Of a DNA stretch of 64,000 nt, positions 1 through 11,085 are shown one piece after another; the first letter of the stretch is position 1; every line of letters begins with the position of its first letter. This stretch comes from Cololabis saira (Eukaryota; Chordata; Actinopteri; Beloniformes; Belonidae): the NCBI RefSeq assembly GCF_033807715.1, contig NC_084596.1:27912879-27976878 (forward strand), in the 5' to 3' direction. The notes under the pieces are model-generated. The model made no database searches, was not told where the DNA came from, and worked only from the letters and a program-made list of their open reading frames with translations. The position numbers were made by a program, and so were the translations under genes.

Positions 1-45
1 TAATTTTGAGACGGCTGCACTACCAGCTGCGTCACCGTTCACCCG
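1..45 (-). repeat. tRNA-like SINE head, cut by window edge
   Basis: Read on the minus strand, this edge fragment contains a stretch like the A-box half of tRNA-derived SINEs (GACGCAGCTGGTAGTGCAG). The rest would lie outside the window. It is a short match judged by eye, so confidence is low. Confidence 0.3.
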
Positions 46-59
46 TTTATTATTCCACT

Positions 60-185
60 GATTTAATCTCCAAATTAAACTGGGTCAGAGGATACAGGTA
101 GATCCCTGTGGTACTCCTGAAGGTCTTTAGGTCCCAACAAGTCTCCTCTCCACCTCAAACTGTATCTGATAATATTACTGAAAAA
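60..185 (-). mobile_element. Decayed non-LTR retrotransposon reverse transcriptase fragment
   Basis: On the minus strand a short frame reads GVPQGS, the conserved reverse transcriptase motif of LINE elements, but stops lie on both sides (in the frame just before it and a few codons after). This is an old, broken LINE fragment near the 3' side of ripk1. The family cannot be assigned. Confidence 0.35.
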
Positions 186-299
186 TAATCAGAGACTGAA
201 GTTTTTAAACTTCTTGCCCTGTAATAGTCTTTTATTCAACTAATGTTAAGCCAATCATCTGTCCAGCAAAGGGAGGCCACCCCTGCCAGCTTGGTTTGT

Positions 300-590
300 T
301 CTTTATCCAGATGTTTATAACGCTCTGTACATCTTCAGTAGTATTTTTTAAAGCTGCTCTTGAGACCCAACTCTGGCGCTTGGCTTTCAACCCTGAGGAG
401 CTGATTTTATTTTATATCTTGAATGTACTGTTTTTAACTTGTGTTTTTTGTGTATTTTATTTAGTTAATTATTTAGGTTGATTTATTTATTCATCATTAT
501 TCTAATAGTTTTATTCTGTTGTTCACTGCTTTAGTCAGTGGTTGCTGTTTTTAAAGTGCTTTTTAAATACAAGTTTAAATACGAGCAAAG
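300..590 (+). mobile_element. LINE 3' end (C-terminus plus 3' UTR-like tail)
   Basis: The plus strand encodes FKAALETQLWRLAFNPEEL, which resembles the extreme C-terminus of fish L2-type LINE ORF2. It is followed by an AT-rich tail with a stretch like aaagtgctttttaaatacaa, the usual 3' end of such elements. The homology is recognised by pattern only. Confidence 0.35.
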
Positions 591-1068
591 ATTCAGGTTT
601 AGATGATCTTGACCTTTTTTTGTTTGTTAAATGAGACATTTTTTTGGCTTTGTGCAAAAAAAATACGTAAACATAAAAAAAGGATCTCCTCTCAACCATT
701 TAAAAAAAAAGAAAAAAAAAATTGTACCAGAATCTTTTTTTCAACACACATAAAAGAGCATCACTGGTGCCTACAGCCACAATTTCAGTTCACTAATGAT
801 ACTATCTCCCCTATCAAGAAAATTATTTTTTTCTATTTACATTATGTAGTAATACATTATTGCACTAAATTTCTTTTTTATTTTGACAGGCTTTTTAGTT
901 CACTTCACACCAGCCTTGACAATTAATCAGTCAAACTAGGAGGTTTGCACGAGTTAGTTTAAAGCCTGGGTTAAGTCAAAATAACACAATTAATTGTTTG
1001 TTTCCTATACTGTAATGTTAATGTACTGATTGACATGTCAGTTTAAAGTATGAGATGTAATAATTTAC
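591..1068. other. ripk1: Gene-free, ripk1 intron before the missing last exon(s)
   Basis: AT-rich DNA with A and T runs. I looked on the minus strand for the ripk1 death-domain exon and saw none, so this is read as intron sequence. Confidence 0.5.
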
Positions 1069-4000
1069 CATATTTAAGGATGGCTTCTTGCATGGAGGAG
1101 ACAGCTGCGCTGTTACCAGATGGACATAATGAGCCAGGACCCTTGTCATAACCTATTATGCTCATTTTGTTGTTGCTACCGATCTGGATCCCGCTGGCAT
1201 TCTGAATGTAAAGAGACCCTGGAGTGAGTAGAACAAGAGGTATTGCATATATCAGTCAAAAGTAAGAGAAGAAACATCTTCAGAAAATTATTTACAAGAG
1301 ATATGCGTCTATGTACCTGTGTCCTGGGTTGAGCAAGAAGGAGCAAAAAGACCCCCAGTATTTAAGTCCGGGCCAAGGGTATCAGGGACTGGGCAAGACT
1401 GTTGGCGGTATATCTGGGACTGCGGCTGTTGCTGGTTAAACTGAGGAAATGAAGGGGCGCTGACAGACGTAGCCAAATAGGACGGAGTGGGTGTTACTAG
1501 CCCAGGGTTGGGCCAATACGAAGGCTCCCCCTGGCTGATGGGCTGCACTGGCTCAGCTTTATCCCAGATTTGGACAGAGGACCTGTCTTGTGCTGGCTGC
1601 CTTATTGGCAGGAAAGGATTTGAGGTGCTGGTATGATACACGCTGGCCACGTCAGGCGGGATTTCACGATTATAACTGCCATGTTTGTGGTACTGAAGCT
1701 CCCGATCCAGTTTGTCCTGCACACTTGAGTGGTTATTATGTGCCCTGGCGTCTGTCTGAACACAATCTCTAGATGTATCATGCTGGATGTCATGCAGGTC
1801 CTCGATACTGGCTTCAACTGGCATAGGGACACCTCTATCTGAACTCAGCAAAGGAGCGGGACAATCTATAAGATTGAGAAAGATTCAATAAATACAAGCA
1901 GCTCAAGTCTTCTCAACAATATTCACATTTTCTGGCTTCAAAATTATAAAATTATTTGATTATAAAAACCTATACACAGGGGAGTGTATTGGGGTTATTA
2001 CCCACCATGCTCACTTGCCAAAAAACATTCATTGGTCACTGACAATGATTTCATCTTCTCAATGAGTTCATCTGGGCCTTCATAGTGGCTCTGAAATGAA
2101 TACCAATGAGTGAAAATTGTTATTAAAAATGTATTTCTTAGTATCAAAGCAGATTATTTCATAAAAATATGACATCAAAGCCTCAAGAAAACATATTCAC
2201 CCTGAGAGCACATAAATCTTTTTCTACACATGGATCAAGCTTCTCCCGGTAGAAGGGAAGAAAGCAGCTGTAAGCTTCTGCAAGAAAAGACAAAAAGGAG
2301 GTAAAAGATGAGGAGGCGACCCATATTATGAACTGCTATCATCACATTCTTGGTCTTGAAATTCAAAGAGGAAAGTTATCACATTTCACTTTGGTTCGAA
2401 AGAGACGAAGCCTAATGAGTCACAGCAAAACTAACAAATTACTGTCTTGTAAAAGAAAACAAAACATGAATAGAAGCTTATAGCTTTATAGTATAGTCAT
2501 GTTCCAGAGTTAAAACAACCGCAGGTCTGTTATTAGATGGTAATGAGCGTATTTTTGACTAAAGCAACCGTAAAACAGAATGTGTGCTCAGCAAAATGAC
2601 AACTAATGTTAGAATTTAGGACAATGGAGCTACATGAAAATAAACTGCTATTTTAAACCTCTGACTAGACTCAAAAGTGTCCTTCCCTTAAGTGAAATTG
2701 TGGATACACCGAGGTGTCTGGCCTCTGTTTTCCTGGAAATGGATCAGTATTTGGATATTTATGACATAATAGGCAAGCGTTAGAAGCAGAGGCTGTGAAC
2801 TTTCCTCCTTATGTGTCTACTCATCAGTACATGACTTATATGGAGTTATTCCATAATAGCAGCGACTGGATGAAGACGCCTATACAAACTATCCATTCTA
2901 TTCAATTTCAATTCAATTCACTTGACCTGTATAGCATTAATTCATTACAAAGTAATTTTAAGGCATTTTACACATAACACAGTTTACAAATCTATTGCAC
3001 TCAAATCCAAATTATATTCAAATTCATTGTAATTCATCCATCATCCAATTCATTCCATGAGTCCAAAATTCAAATTTCATGTAACGTCAGTTCATAAAAA
3101 ACAAACTAGCTAAGAAACCATGCTGACTGAATCTTTGTTTCCGTCTAGTCCCTCAGCCTGAGCAAGTAGGTGACTGAGGAGGCAAAGACAACAGGGTTGT
3201 CTTAGGGTTACAATAACAAAGGACCCCCAGCACATGTATCCACATGTCATCTATGAAATTATCCTGAACAAAGCTCTGTCATAAAAGAAAAAAAAGAAAA
3301 CTTTAGCACCTAATCTTAAAAGGTAGAGACAGTGTCTGCATCCTGAACACTAACTGGGAGCTGGATCCACAAGAGAGGAGCCTGCTAACTGAAGCCTCGG
3401 CCTCTCATTCTCCTTTTAAAACCACAACTAACCCTGCAGTTTGATAGCAAATTGCTCTACTGGGATGGTATGGAACTATAAGTATGTTAAGATGAAAGGG
3501 AGCTTACTTCTTTATGGTTTTACATGTGAGGAGAAGAATTTCAATTCCATTCTGAAATCAACAGGAAGACAATGAAAGGCAGCTAAGATTGGAGAAATAG
3601 ATCTCCTCTGCTACTCCTCGTTACCATAACCTTTTGGATCAGCTGGAGGCTGTTCAGGGTTATTTTAGGTCATCCTACTAACAATGAATTGCAGTAGTCT
3701 AATCTTGAAGTAATGAATGCATAGGCGGGTTATTCTGCATCTCTCTGAGAAATAATCTTCCTTATTTGCTTTTACAATATTATAAAGGTGGGAAAAAATG
3801 GTTTGATTTAAAATAACCTCAGTTTGTCTGAAAGGACTCTGACTCTGACTCAGCTATTGCTTAAATGGAATGACATGTTTGAATCTTGTTAGAGGCTGAA
3901 AATAACAAATAGCCATTTAAAAGCTCCTTTTCCCCAAGTGCTGCATTAACTGCTATGTTGCTGCAAAACACGTATTCTGTTTTCATTCACCTTCATGTCA

Positions 4001-7000
4001 TTTTGAGAATTGCTTAAAGTATTAAAATGTGCAAAGTCTGTACAACATTGTAACAACACCATACTTATATTAATCTTATGATAGTGGATGTAAATTAGTT
4101 ACAAAGTACTCAAAATATAATAACAATAATAATAATCAATTTTTTTATATAGCACTTTTAAAAGATCTCAAAGATACAATATAAAAATAAAAAAAACAAT
4201 ATAATAATAATATAATATAATAATATAATGTAAACAAAATAATACAAATTGAAAAATACATCAAGCTGTGCGTTAAAAGATAATAAATTAGTGGTGTTGT
4301 TTTTTACATCTGGTTCTGTAAGCTCTTTTGAAGACGGTCTTCATCACAAGACTGCTGCTTCATAATCTGAGCCATTTTGTTGAATATATGCACACAAAGA
4401 TGGCACACCTTTAAATGACGGGCGTCGTTCAGGATTTTGGTCCCAGCATCTCTTCATGAGTTGAATTATCTCCATGGGCGTATCTTCTGGAATGAGGTCC
4501 TCTTCTGGTCGGTCACCATTGCGAACACACTGGCTCATTTGGTCTTCACTCCTGGCATCTGGACAAAGAGATGGTTGGTTGGAGGTTCTGCAGAAGTGCA
4601 ATGATAACTCACCATTTGAATGCATTTCTTGTGAAAGGACTGTTTTTTTTTTTGTTGCTTTAGGACTTATTGCATGCTCAGTCATCCCAGCTCACTTGCA
4701 TAGGGTTCCTGCCCCGTGAGGATGACCCAAACCACGATTGCAAAGCTGTACACATCGGACTTCTCGGTGGAGGGTGCATGTATACTCTCCAGGTGCTCCG
4801 GGGCCATGTAGCTCAGTGTGCCAGCACCCCTCGCCCCGGCTGTTTGCCCCCCGCGACTCTTCCTCCGAGACTCTTGTCTTGTGAGTTTGCTCCATGTCTT
4901 GCAGGTGGCCAGGCCAAGGTCTGCAATCTAGACACCATAGAGGAAAATGATAAGTGCATGATGTTCAAACCATAAATGGATCATTAGTCTTCACATTTCA
5001 TGTACCTTGATGTGAAAATCCTTATCCACTAAAATGTTTTCTGGTTTGATGTCCTTGTGTACGACATGCCTCTCTGTGAGGTACACCATTCCTTCTAAAA
5101 TCTCTAAGATGATTCTTCCCTTGATGGAAATTGGCACGCTTACCTAGGAGCAAGCAGTACATAATGTAAGTTATATATCTCCATACAGATACAAATACCA
5201 GAGCAGATGTAAGACATGAGTAAATGTCTCCCTTTTCAGTACGGGTGGAGACTGTGGACCTACTGACCCTCTCCAACATCAACAGCAGGTTTCCTCTGGG
5301 AAGAAGTTCCATGACCAGAGAGCAGTCTCTGTCCTCCATAATCACACCCAGCAACTTGACAACGCGCTCGTGGTTCAGACTTGCCATGATGTTCCCCTCT
5401 TCCAGGAGCGACTTTTTACTATCTCTGCAGAGAGGCAGGTGACAAAACATTAGTGATGTTGAATTTTCTGAAGTGGACAGAAAGGTCTTAAATATACTAT
5501 GATGACTTCTTGGTTAATTTCCTCCAAAGAGAATCTTGAATAGCTCTTAAACAAAAATGACATACTTCAAGAAATATATATTTTTGAAAACACCATGTCA
5601 TCTTGCATTCTGTACCGTTTTAACTACTTGGAAATCCAACTGAATCTTTGGGAACTTGCTGATTATGTAAATACTCCTAAACGTTTATTATGGCATGAAA
5701 ATAGCGAACAGGTGGATTGACTGTAGAATTTAATTATTTTTTGTGTACCGCTTCATGACCTTGGAGTTATTCTTCTTTGCATTAAAGTCCTTTGGAGATT
5801 ACGTTTAACGAAAAATATGTTCGTTTTTTCTCCCCTTAACTTAAGTTATTTGAGACTCAACCTTTCAGGGGATCCTTGTAACATTATGCCTCCTTGGCAG
5901 TGTTAGGGAAGTAAATTACACATCACCTATTAACCTATGCAAAATATAGTATTTAATGCACTATTACTACTTACATGGTTTGTGAACTAAAGCAACAGCA
6001 AAGTAAAGCCATCTATTTTCCAGATAAGAGTGCGTGGATATATACTAATGTTAGAAGTTGAGCATTTTGATGTTGACATAAACAAGTTTAACACTGGGCA
6101 GTAATGTTGCAGCCCTTGACTGGTTTTAGAAGGAAAGTATTTCAGAATTCAAGCAGTGACAGCTATTATTGATTGATAATGTTGGCCCACATTGGAGTGG
6201 TCAACCGCTCGAAGGTATTTCAGACTCAGGTTATCTATTTACACCTTGCAGTGTTCTGACTGGAAAAGCATCTTTTTATTTTGATGCTTATATCACTGAT
6301 TCCTTTCCTTGTCTCATCTCCTCAAAGCTTTAGCCCTTCCTACTTGTGACCTGAGCAAAGAGACATGGGTATAGTCGCAATCTGTATATACACTTCATTT
6401 TTATTCATCTGCAATACTGTGTCAGGCACATATGTTGCAGATGCTGAAAACACTTTTAAAGGCTATATCTGTGCCTCCTTACTCAAAGCCCCTCTAGCAT
6501 GCCTCTTTTGCCCTCACTCCTCTCGATGCATTTTAGAAAAGACATCATACAGATGTTTTACTGCAACTGGGTCAGGAGTCACAGACTTGCAGAAGCAGAG
6601 AGAACAGGGATACACGAAAATAGAGAAATGAGAGTTTGCTGCAATACAAACAGACAAAGAAGATCATTCCTGCCAAAAGCTATAACATACACACTAAAAA
6701 AAATTAAATACTGGGTTCCTACAGCTGGATCATAGGTTGGGCTGGTTTTGATCCAGCTCATTGAGTTAAAGAGGCCTAATTATTTACAATTTTTAACTAG
6801 TTTTTTAACAAAGCCCAGACCTGATCAGAGCTGTCTCGACTTCTGCCACGTGTAATAACGGTGTAACAAGAAATGTTAGGTTGATGAAACAAAACATGCT
6901 GTCGTGATGTGTTCCTTACATCTTCTTTTTCACACACTGTTCTGTTCTTCTGCTGTGTATTCTATGTATCCACCAACCCGTAATCTGAGTTATTTTTCTT

Positions 7001-10000
7001 AAGCTTGTCTTTGAACCAATTTCTTGACTAGAACACTCAACAGATTTTCTGGGTCGAGCCCAAAACCCATTCAAAAGCAACTTGCCATGGGTTCTGCAGG
7101 GGTCACCACAGGAGTCATGTGCCCTTCCTGACACAATCCTCCCGATCCAGAGCCGCCGCAAGGGGTGTGCAAACCGTGCGACCGCACGGGGCCTCGCGCC
7201 TCAAGGGGCCTTGCGCTGTGGGCCGTTTTTTTTTTTTTTTTTTTTTTTTCAAAAAACAATTTTTTTCACATTTTTTTTTTCGTTTTTTTTTCGTTTTTTC
7301 CCTTATAAATATCAACAGTCACGTTCCATTACAGACCTAAATTTGTACTAATCTGTGCATATCAATAAATATATGTGCAATGATGCGCGTGTCTGTTGTT
7401 CAATACAACTGATCAGACCAAGCGCAGACACAAGCTGCTCTGATCCAGACGGGTGGAGTTGGAACAAACTGTCACACAATGTCAAGAAAACGAGACAGAA
7501 TCAGGAAATTTCCATCAGGGGATGAAAAAAGAAAAAAAAAGAAAGAAAATGGAAGAGTTTAATGCCTCTCTGAAAGGCTTGTTTGATAAATTTGTTACAA
7601 AAATCACAGATCCACCCGGGTCTCAAACAGCCGTGGGGCCCCGCGTCGAGGCAAGAGATGATGATGAGGCAGGGGAAGGTATCCAGTATTTTGCTAATTG
7701 GAGAGTTAAAATTGCGCATATAGACACCCGATCCGACCCGAAAAACCCAAAAAATTTTGCGCGCTCGCACAGGGCCTCGCAAATCTCCCAGACGGCTCTG
7801 TCCCGATCAGTCCTGGTTTGGCTCTGGTACTGCGGGCAATGTGGGCAACCCGTGGCTCATCGACATGTGGCACGGCAGGGGATAGAACCAACAACCCTCC
7901 AGTTGGAGGGCAACCAACTCCACCCACTAAGCCATCTTAAAACAACCCATGGCTGGGTCAGATCATATTTGACCCAACACTAGAGATGGAAATTTGGATT
8001 ATTTCAACCAAGCAGTTTACAGACTAATTGACATCATACAAATATGTAATTTCCCTCTTGGGGATTAATAAAGTATAATGTAAATTAATTGAATAGAACC
8101 AAACTTAAAATAACAAAAACAGTGTGAAAAAAATGAATGGAGAAGCAGCTTGTAAGCCATCCTTCCGTTGATGGTGCTGCACTCAAATTAGTACTTTTGA
8201 TAACTTGTTTTACTTGGATATATACTATAAAAGGCATGGAAAAGGAAGCAAATCAACAGAAGAAATACTTAATATTTAATATTTAACATACTTTTCAACT
8301 CAACTCAACTTCCTTTTATTGCCACACGGCTAGGCCGGTGGAATTACTTTCACGTGCAGGTGGTAGCTGCAACACACCACAGCAGTACAAAAAGACAGAA
8401 CGTTTTCCAAAGGAATAAGACAGAGTAATAATAACGGCCGAGAAAGAAAGAGTCATATCTTTTGTTCCTTTTACCCAGTGACTTAAAAATAATCCTCCTC
8501 TGGGAGCGGAGGCAGATAGTTAACAGGGTGTGAGGGGTCCTCAATTATTTTAGTTGCCCGTGTGATGGTGTGGTGTTTGTAAAGGGAGTCCAGTGTGGGG
8601 AGTTCATGTTTAGTGATTTTTGAAGCCATTTTAATTATCCTGTCCAGTCTGTGTAGTGTATGTTTGGTTGTATTGCTGTACCATATGGTGATTGATAAAC
8701 ACAGAATATTTTGAATTATAGCAGTGTAGAATTGTACCATTAAATTCTTCCTGATTCTGTATTTTCTTAGTTGTCTGAGGTGAAATAGTCTCTGGTTTGC
8801 TATTTTGAGAAGATGAGTGGTGTGGTGGTCCCAGTTCAGTCTATTGTTGATGTGTGTGCCGAGGAATTTGAATCTCTTATAGCTGTAGTTGGTGACTGTA
8901 AAATGTATTTCCCTGTTTCTTCTGCTGCAATCGTAGATAATCCATCATCAGAAACATTGATTAGGAAAAACTTTGTCAGGCCTACATCTAGGGTTACCAC
9001 CTTTCAGAAATAGAAATAAGGGACGCCCTGATTTCAGCAGCACAGGAGCCAAAAAAAAGCCCCCAAACTTCTAAACTGCATAAAAATGTGTTTATTTTAT
9101 ATGAAAAAACAAAATGCTTTGATTTAAAGTTTAAAGTGCTTTAATAGCATTGAACTTTCATGACTGTACAGACAGCCAACCATATAGCAACTGAAATAGC
9201 CTCCTATGCTACGTATGTCCACATCAGCCCAGATGTATAATATAGCCTACAGGTGAAGAATATGGTGTAAAAGTTAATTTATTTCAATAATTCAACTAAA
9301 ATATGGTGTAAAAGTTAATTTATTTCAATAATTCAACTAGAATATGGTGTAAAGGTTAATTTATTTCAATAATTCAACTAGAATATGATGTAAAAGTTCA
9401 TTTATTTCAATAATTCAACTTAAAAGGTGAAACTAATATATTACCTAGTCTTATTACATGCAAGATATGTTAAACCTTTATTTGTTATAATTTTGATGAT
9501 GGAGTTGTTTATTAATTTCATAAAATATTCTCTAATTTATTTTTTATTTGGAGTTTTCATAAACTGTGAGCCATAATCACCAAAATTATAACAAATAAAG
9601 GCTTGAAATATCTCACTTTGCATGTAGTGGGAAATAATATATTTGTTTCACCTAAGTTGAATTTACTACGAATGAAGTTTTGCAATATATTCAAATTTTC
9701 CAACCTTCACCTGTATATTATGACATCAATAAATAAGAGCATAATATGTGTATCTTTATTGGTTCAATACCGAACGCAACTTTTAATTCCCATTACGGAA
9801 CAATTCCGTATTTCAAGGGACGGGTGGCAAGCCTACCTACATCCGCATTTCAGATGGAGTAACTTCTCTCTCCAAGTTAAAAGGAAGTCACTATAGGCTG
9901 ATTTATGGTTCTGCGTTACACCAACGCAGAGCCTACGCCGTAGGCTCTGCGTCGATTTAACGCAGAACCATAATTCAGGCTTAAAGAGACAACTTTCTAT

Positions 10001-10332
10001 GAAATTTCACAAGACACAATAAAAATGTCGGTATACCCAATTGAAAAAAAAAAAAAAAACACAACCCTGTAAGTGTTTTTTGTTTCTACAAAGAGTCACA
10101 TGACACATGATTCTGGTTGTAAGAGAGAAAGAGAGGGGAATCCCCGGAACAGTCCCTCCCGACGGAACAAACACAACACTTACTCGCTCCTGAGAGGACC
10201 TGTATACAGAGTCTTCATCACCACCTGGCCGAGGGTCGCATGGTAGCACAAGTAAACTTCTCCAAATCCTCCAGAGTCCAGCGGCTCCTTCTTTATGAGA
10301 TCTGCCGATCTCATGTGGAAAGAGCTGGCCAT
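1069..10332 (-). CDS. ripk1: Receptor-interacting serine/threonine-protein kinase 1 (RIPK1), 3' end off the window
   Basis: Cytosolic kinase and scaffold downstream of TNF receptor and Toll-like signals, controlling NF-kappaB activation, apoptosis and necroptosis. Nine coding exons, all with GT/AG ends and agreeing phase: 10332-10184, 5424-5268, 5143-5006, 4927-4696, 4558-4409, 2277-2201, 2090-2015, 1865-1317, 1218-1069, about 559 codons. Visible: glycine loop SGGFGEV (residues 20-26), VMK with the ATP-binding lysine at 40, catalytic HKD at 131-133, and DLG at 151-153 in place of DFG, as in human RIPK1. C-terminal kinase helix [13 protein letters not shown]. Intermediate-domain block [24 protein letters not shown] core IQIG near residues 520-523 in the last exon seen. 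The death domain is absent because the window ends. A strong acceptor (pyrimidine tract, then AG at 10336-10335) lies two bases before the ATG, so a non-coding first exon should lie further upstream. An in-frame ATG at 10314 is an alternative start. Fish paralogue naming (ripk1 or ripk1l) is unresolved. Confidence 0.95.
1317..1865 (-). other. ripk1: ripk1 large intermediate-domain exon
   Basis: This 549-bp exon encodes the poorly conserved linker between kinase and RHIM. It is rich in Gln, Pro and Ser (for example [15 protein letters not shown]). The only clear conserved block is [18 protein letters not shown], which corresponds to the KLQDEANYHLYGSR region of human RIPK1. The fast-evolving linker is normal for the family. 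Confidence 0.85.
2878..3890. repeat. Dispersed acanthomorph repeat, long copy, in ripk1 intron
   Basis: Begins with runs of ttcaattcaattc and continues through blocks I recognise from a common fish interspersed repeat, such as 'ggatcagctggaggct', 'gaattgcagtagtctaat' and 'tgaggagaagaatttcaatt'. A shorter copy of the same family lies at 34918-35330. I cannot give the family name. It sits in the 2.1-kb intron between the 4558-4409 and 2277-2201 exons. Confidence 0.6.
4120..4260. repeat. AT-rich repeat fragment (tatatagcactttt type)
   Basis: An (ATA)n/(AAT)n-rich stretch around a 'tttttatatagcactttt' motif, which occurs in many fish interspersed repeats. It lies in a ripk1 intron and has no coding content. 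Confidence 0.35.
5425..7036. other. Left part of ripk1 intron 1, nothing recognised
   Basis: Roughly 1.6 kb of AT-rich unique-looking DNA between the second coding exon and the repeat cluster at 7.0-9.0 kb. Open frames here (for example 6365-6735) have no recognisable similarity and no splice-site support. Confidence 0.5.
7037..7946 (-). repeat. tRNA-derived SINE, split by a hAT insertion
   Basis: Read on the minus strand from 7946, an A-box-like TGGCTTAGTGG and a B-box-like GGTTCTATCCC are spaced as in a tRNA-derived SINE. A body and a tail containing GTCAGGAAGGGCA and GTGGTGACCCC follow; that tail is common in fish SINE/RTE families. The body is interrupted at 7148-7800 by a separate element flanked by an 8-bp duplication, and joins cleanly across it. 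Element ends are approximate. Confidence 0.6.
7148..7800 (+). mobile_element. hAT-type DNA transposon, internally deleted, with perfect 8-bp target duplication
   Basis: Termini CAGAGCCG (left) and CGGCTCTG (right) are inverted repeats, flanked on both sides by TCCCGATC (7140-7147 and 7801-7808), the 8-bp target duplication expected for hAT. Inside, from about 7479, a frame starts [19 protein letters not shown] and continues after a frameshift as [18 protein letters not shown], resembling the N-terminus of fish hAT transposases. At 653 bp the rest of the transposase is missing, so it is non-autonomous. It also contains a poly-T run near 7226-7249. It inserted into the SINE at 7037-7946. Confidence 0.75.
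8298..9010 (-). mobile_element. 5'-truncated non-LTR retrotransposon in ripk1 intron 1
   Basis: The minus strand encodes a degraded reverse transcriptase C-terminal region. Phrases typical of fish LINE ORF2 are visible: [54 protein letters not shown], and [19 protein letters not shown]. The 3' end on the plus strand is marked by tcaactcaacttccttttattgcc near 8298, the usual GTTGA-tailed 3' end. The 5' part is absent. Confidence 0.7.
9260..9420. repeat. Minisatellite, about four copies of a 40/41-bp unit
   Basis: Four tandem units, each with aatatggtgtaaaagttaat and then ttatttcaataattcaacta, with a few substitutions. The last unit runs into the left arm of the palindromic element at 9410-9665, so the array looks like an amplification of that element's terminal sequence. 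Confidence 0.8.
9410..9665. mobile_element. Palindromic MITE-like element
   Basis: The left arm (ttcaacttaaaaggtgaaac, then taatatatta, then cctttatttgttataatttt) is repeated in inverted order on the right (aaaattataacaaataaagg and later gtttcacctaagttgaat). No coding capacity. The arms are degraded, so the element is old. The superfamily is not certain. Confidence 0.6.
9895..9983. mobile_element. Short palindromic MITE (TATGGTTC-CGCAG family), ripk1 intron 1
   Basis: Arms of about 22 bases (ggctgatttatggttctgcg and its complement ending in cagaaccataattcaggc) enclose a second palindrome around cgcagagcctacgccgtagg. It belongs to the same family as 10483-10574 and 22280-22370. It lies about 200 bp inside intron 1, close to the first coding exon. 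Confidence 0.75.
10135..10145. promoter_or_regulatory. Palindromic NF-kappaB-type site in ripk1 intron 1
   Basis: GGGGAATCCCC, an exact palindrome fitting the kappaB consensus, lies about 40 bp inside intron 1 from the first coding exon's donor site. RIPK1 acts in NF-kappaB signalling, so feedback control is plausible, but a single 11-bp match proves nothing. Confidence 0.4.
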
Positions 10333-10482
10333 CCCTGCTAGAGGGGACAAAACAGGAGAAGTAGAGCTAAAATACAGCCACAACAAAGAGAGTAATCCTG
10401 ACACAGTGTAAAAAAAAAATAAAAAAGTGTAGGCCTACACGGGGCGTAAAGGGCGTAAACTTGGGCACCTGAGCGTAAAAGT

Positions 10483-10574
10483 GTTAAATCGACGCAGAAC
10501 CTACGGCGTAGGGTACGCGGCGACGCGCACCGTACTCTGCCATGGTGTAACGCGGAACCATAAATCAGCCTTAA
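10483..10574. mobile_element. One-armed copy of the same palindromic MITE, upstream of ripk1 coding exon
   Basis: Right arm cggaaccataaatcagcctt is complete, with the core cgacgcagaacctacggcgt. The left outer arm is missing or replaced. It lies about 150 bp upstream of the first ripk1 coding exon, in the region that should hold the non-coding first exon or promoter. Confidence 0.65.
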
Positions 10575-11080
10575 GCTAACACAAGCAACTCTGATCAGTT
10601 TCAGCAGTGAAATGAGAAATAATGTTCATAATTTTAGGTGACTCGTTACCAGAACACAATTATAAACATTCTACTACTAATCTACTAATATCAAAGGGAC
10701 CTGTTACCATAGGGTTCTTTAAAAATCCTCGTAAAACCACTTTCTTTCAACTTCCTGTGTTTCCTCAGTGTCCAAAAGTGAAAGAAGTCTTTAAAGTAAA
10801 GTAAAGGCTTACTAGTCGATAACGGAATGAAGAGGAAATCTAAACAGGACGGCTAGTAGATTCAGATTTAAGCGCTCAAATACGGCTTAAAAGGACATAC
10901 AAAACAAACATCAATGCAGGATATTCAAAGTATTCACATAAAAATATGACCCAAAACAGCCTTTTCATCTAAGGTCTCTCAATGCAAGTTTTATATTTTA
11001 ATTTTTCATATTAAAATGATTCATGCAGCTGCGACTGCATCCCTGACTGAGGCAATGCTGCCACCTACCGGTAAAAGAAT
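10575..11080. other. Upstream flank of ripk1, no gene recognised
   Basis: AT-rich DNA expected to contain the ripk1 5' non-coding exon and promoter. I could not place either with confidence. The open frame at 10622-10804 has no recognisable similarity. Confidence 0.4.
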
Positions 11081-11085
11081 CAGAA

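Noticed and set aside
4670..4975. 101-codon plus-strand frame
   Set aside because: It is antisense to the ripk1 kinase exon 4927-4696.
7453..7983. 176-codon open frame
   Set aside because: It runs across the end of the hAT fragment into the SINE; only the transposase-like N-terminal part has meaning, and it is frameshifted.
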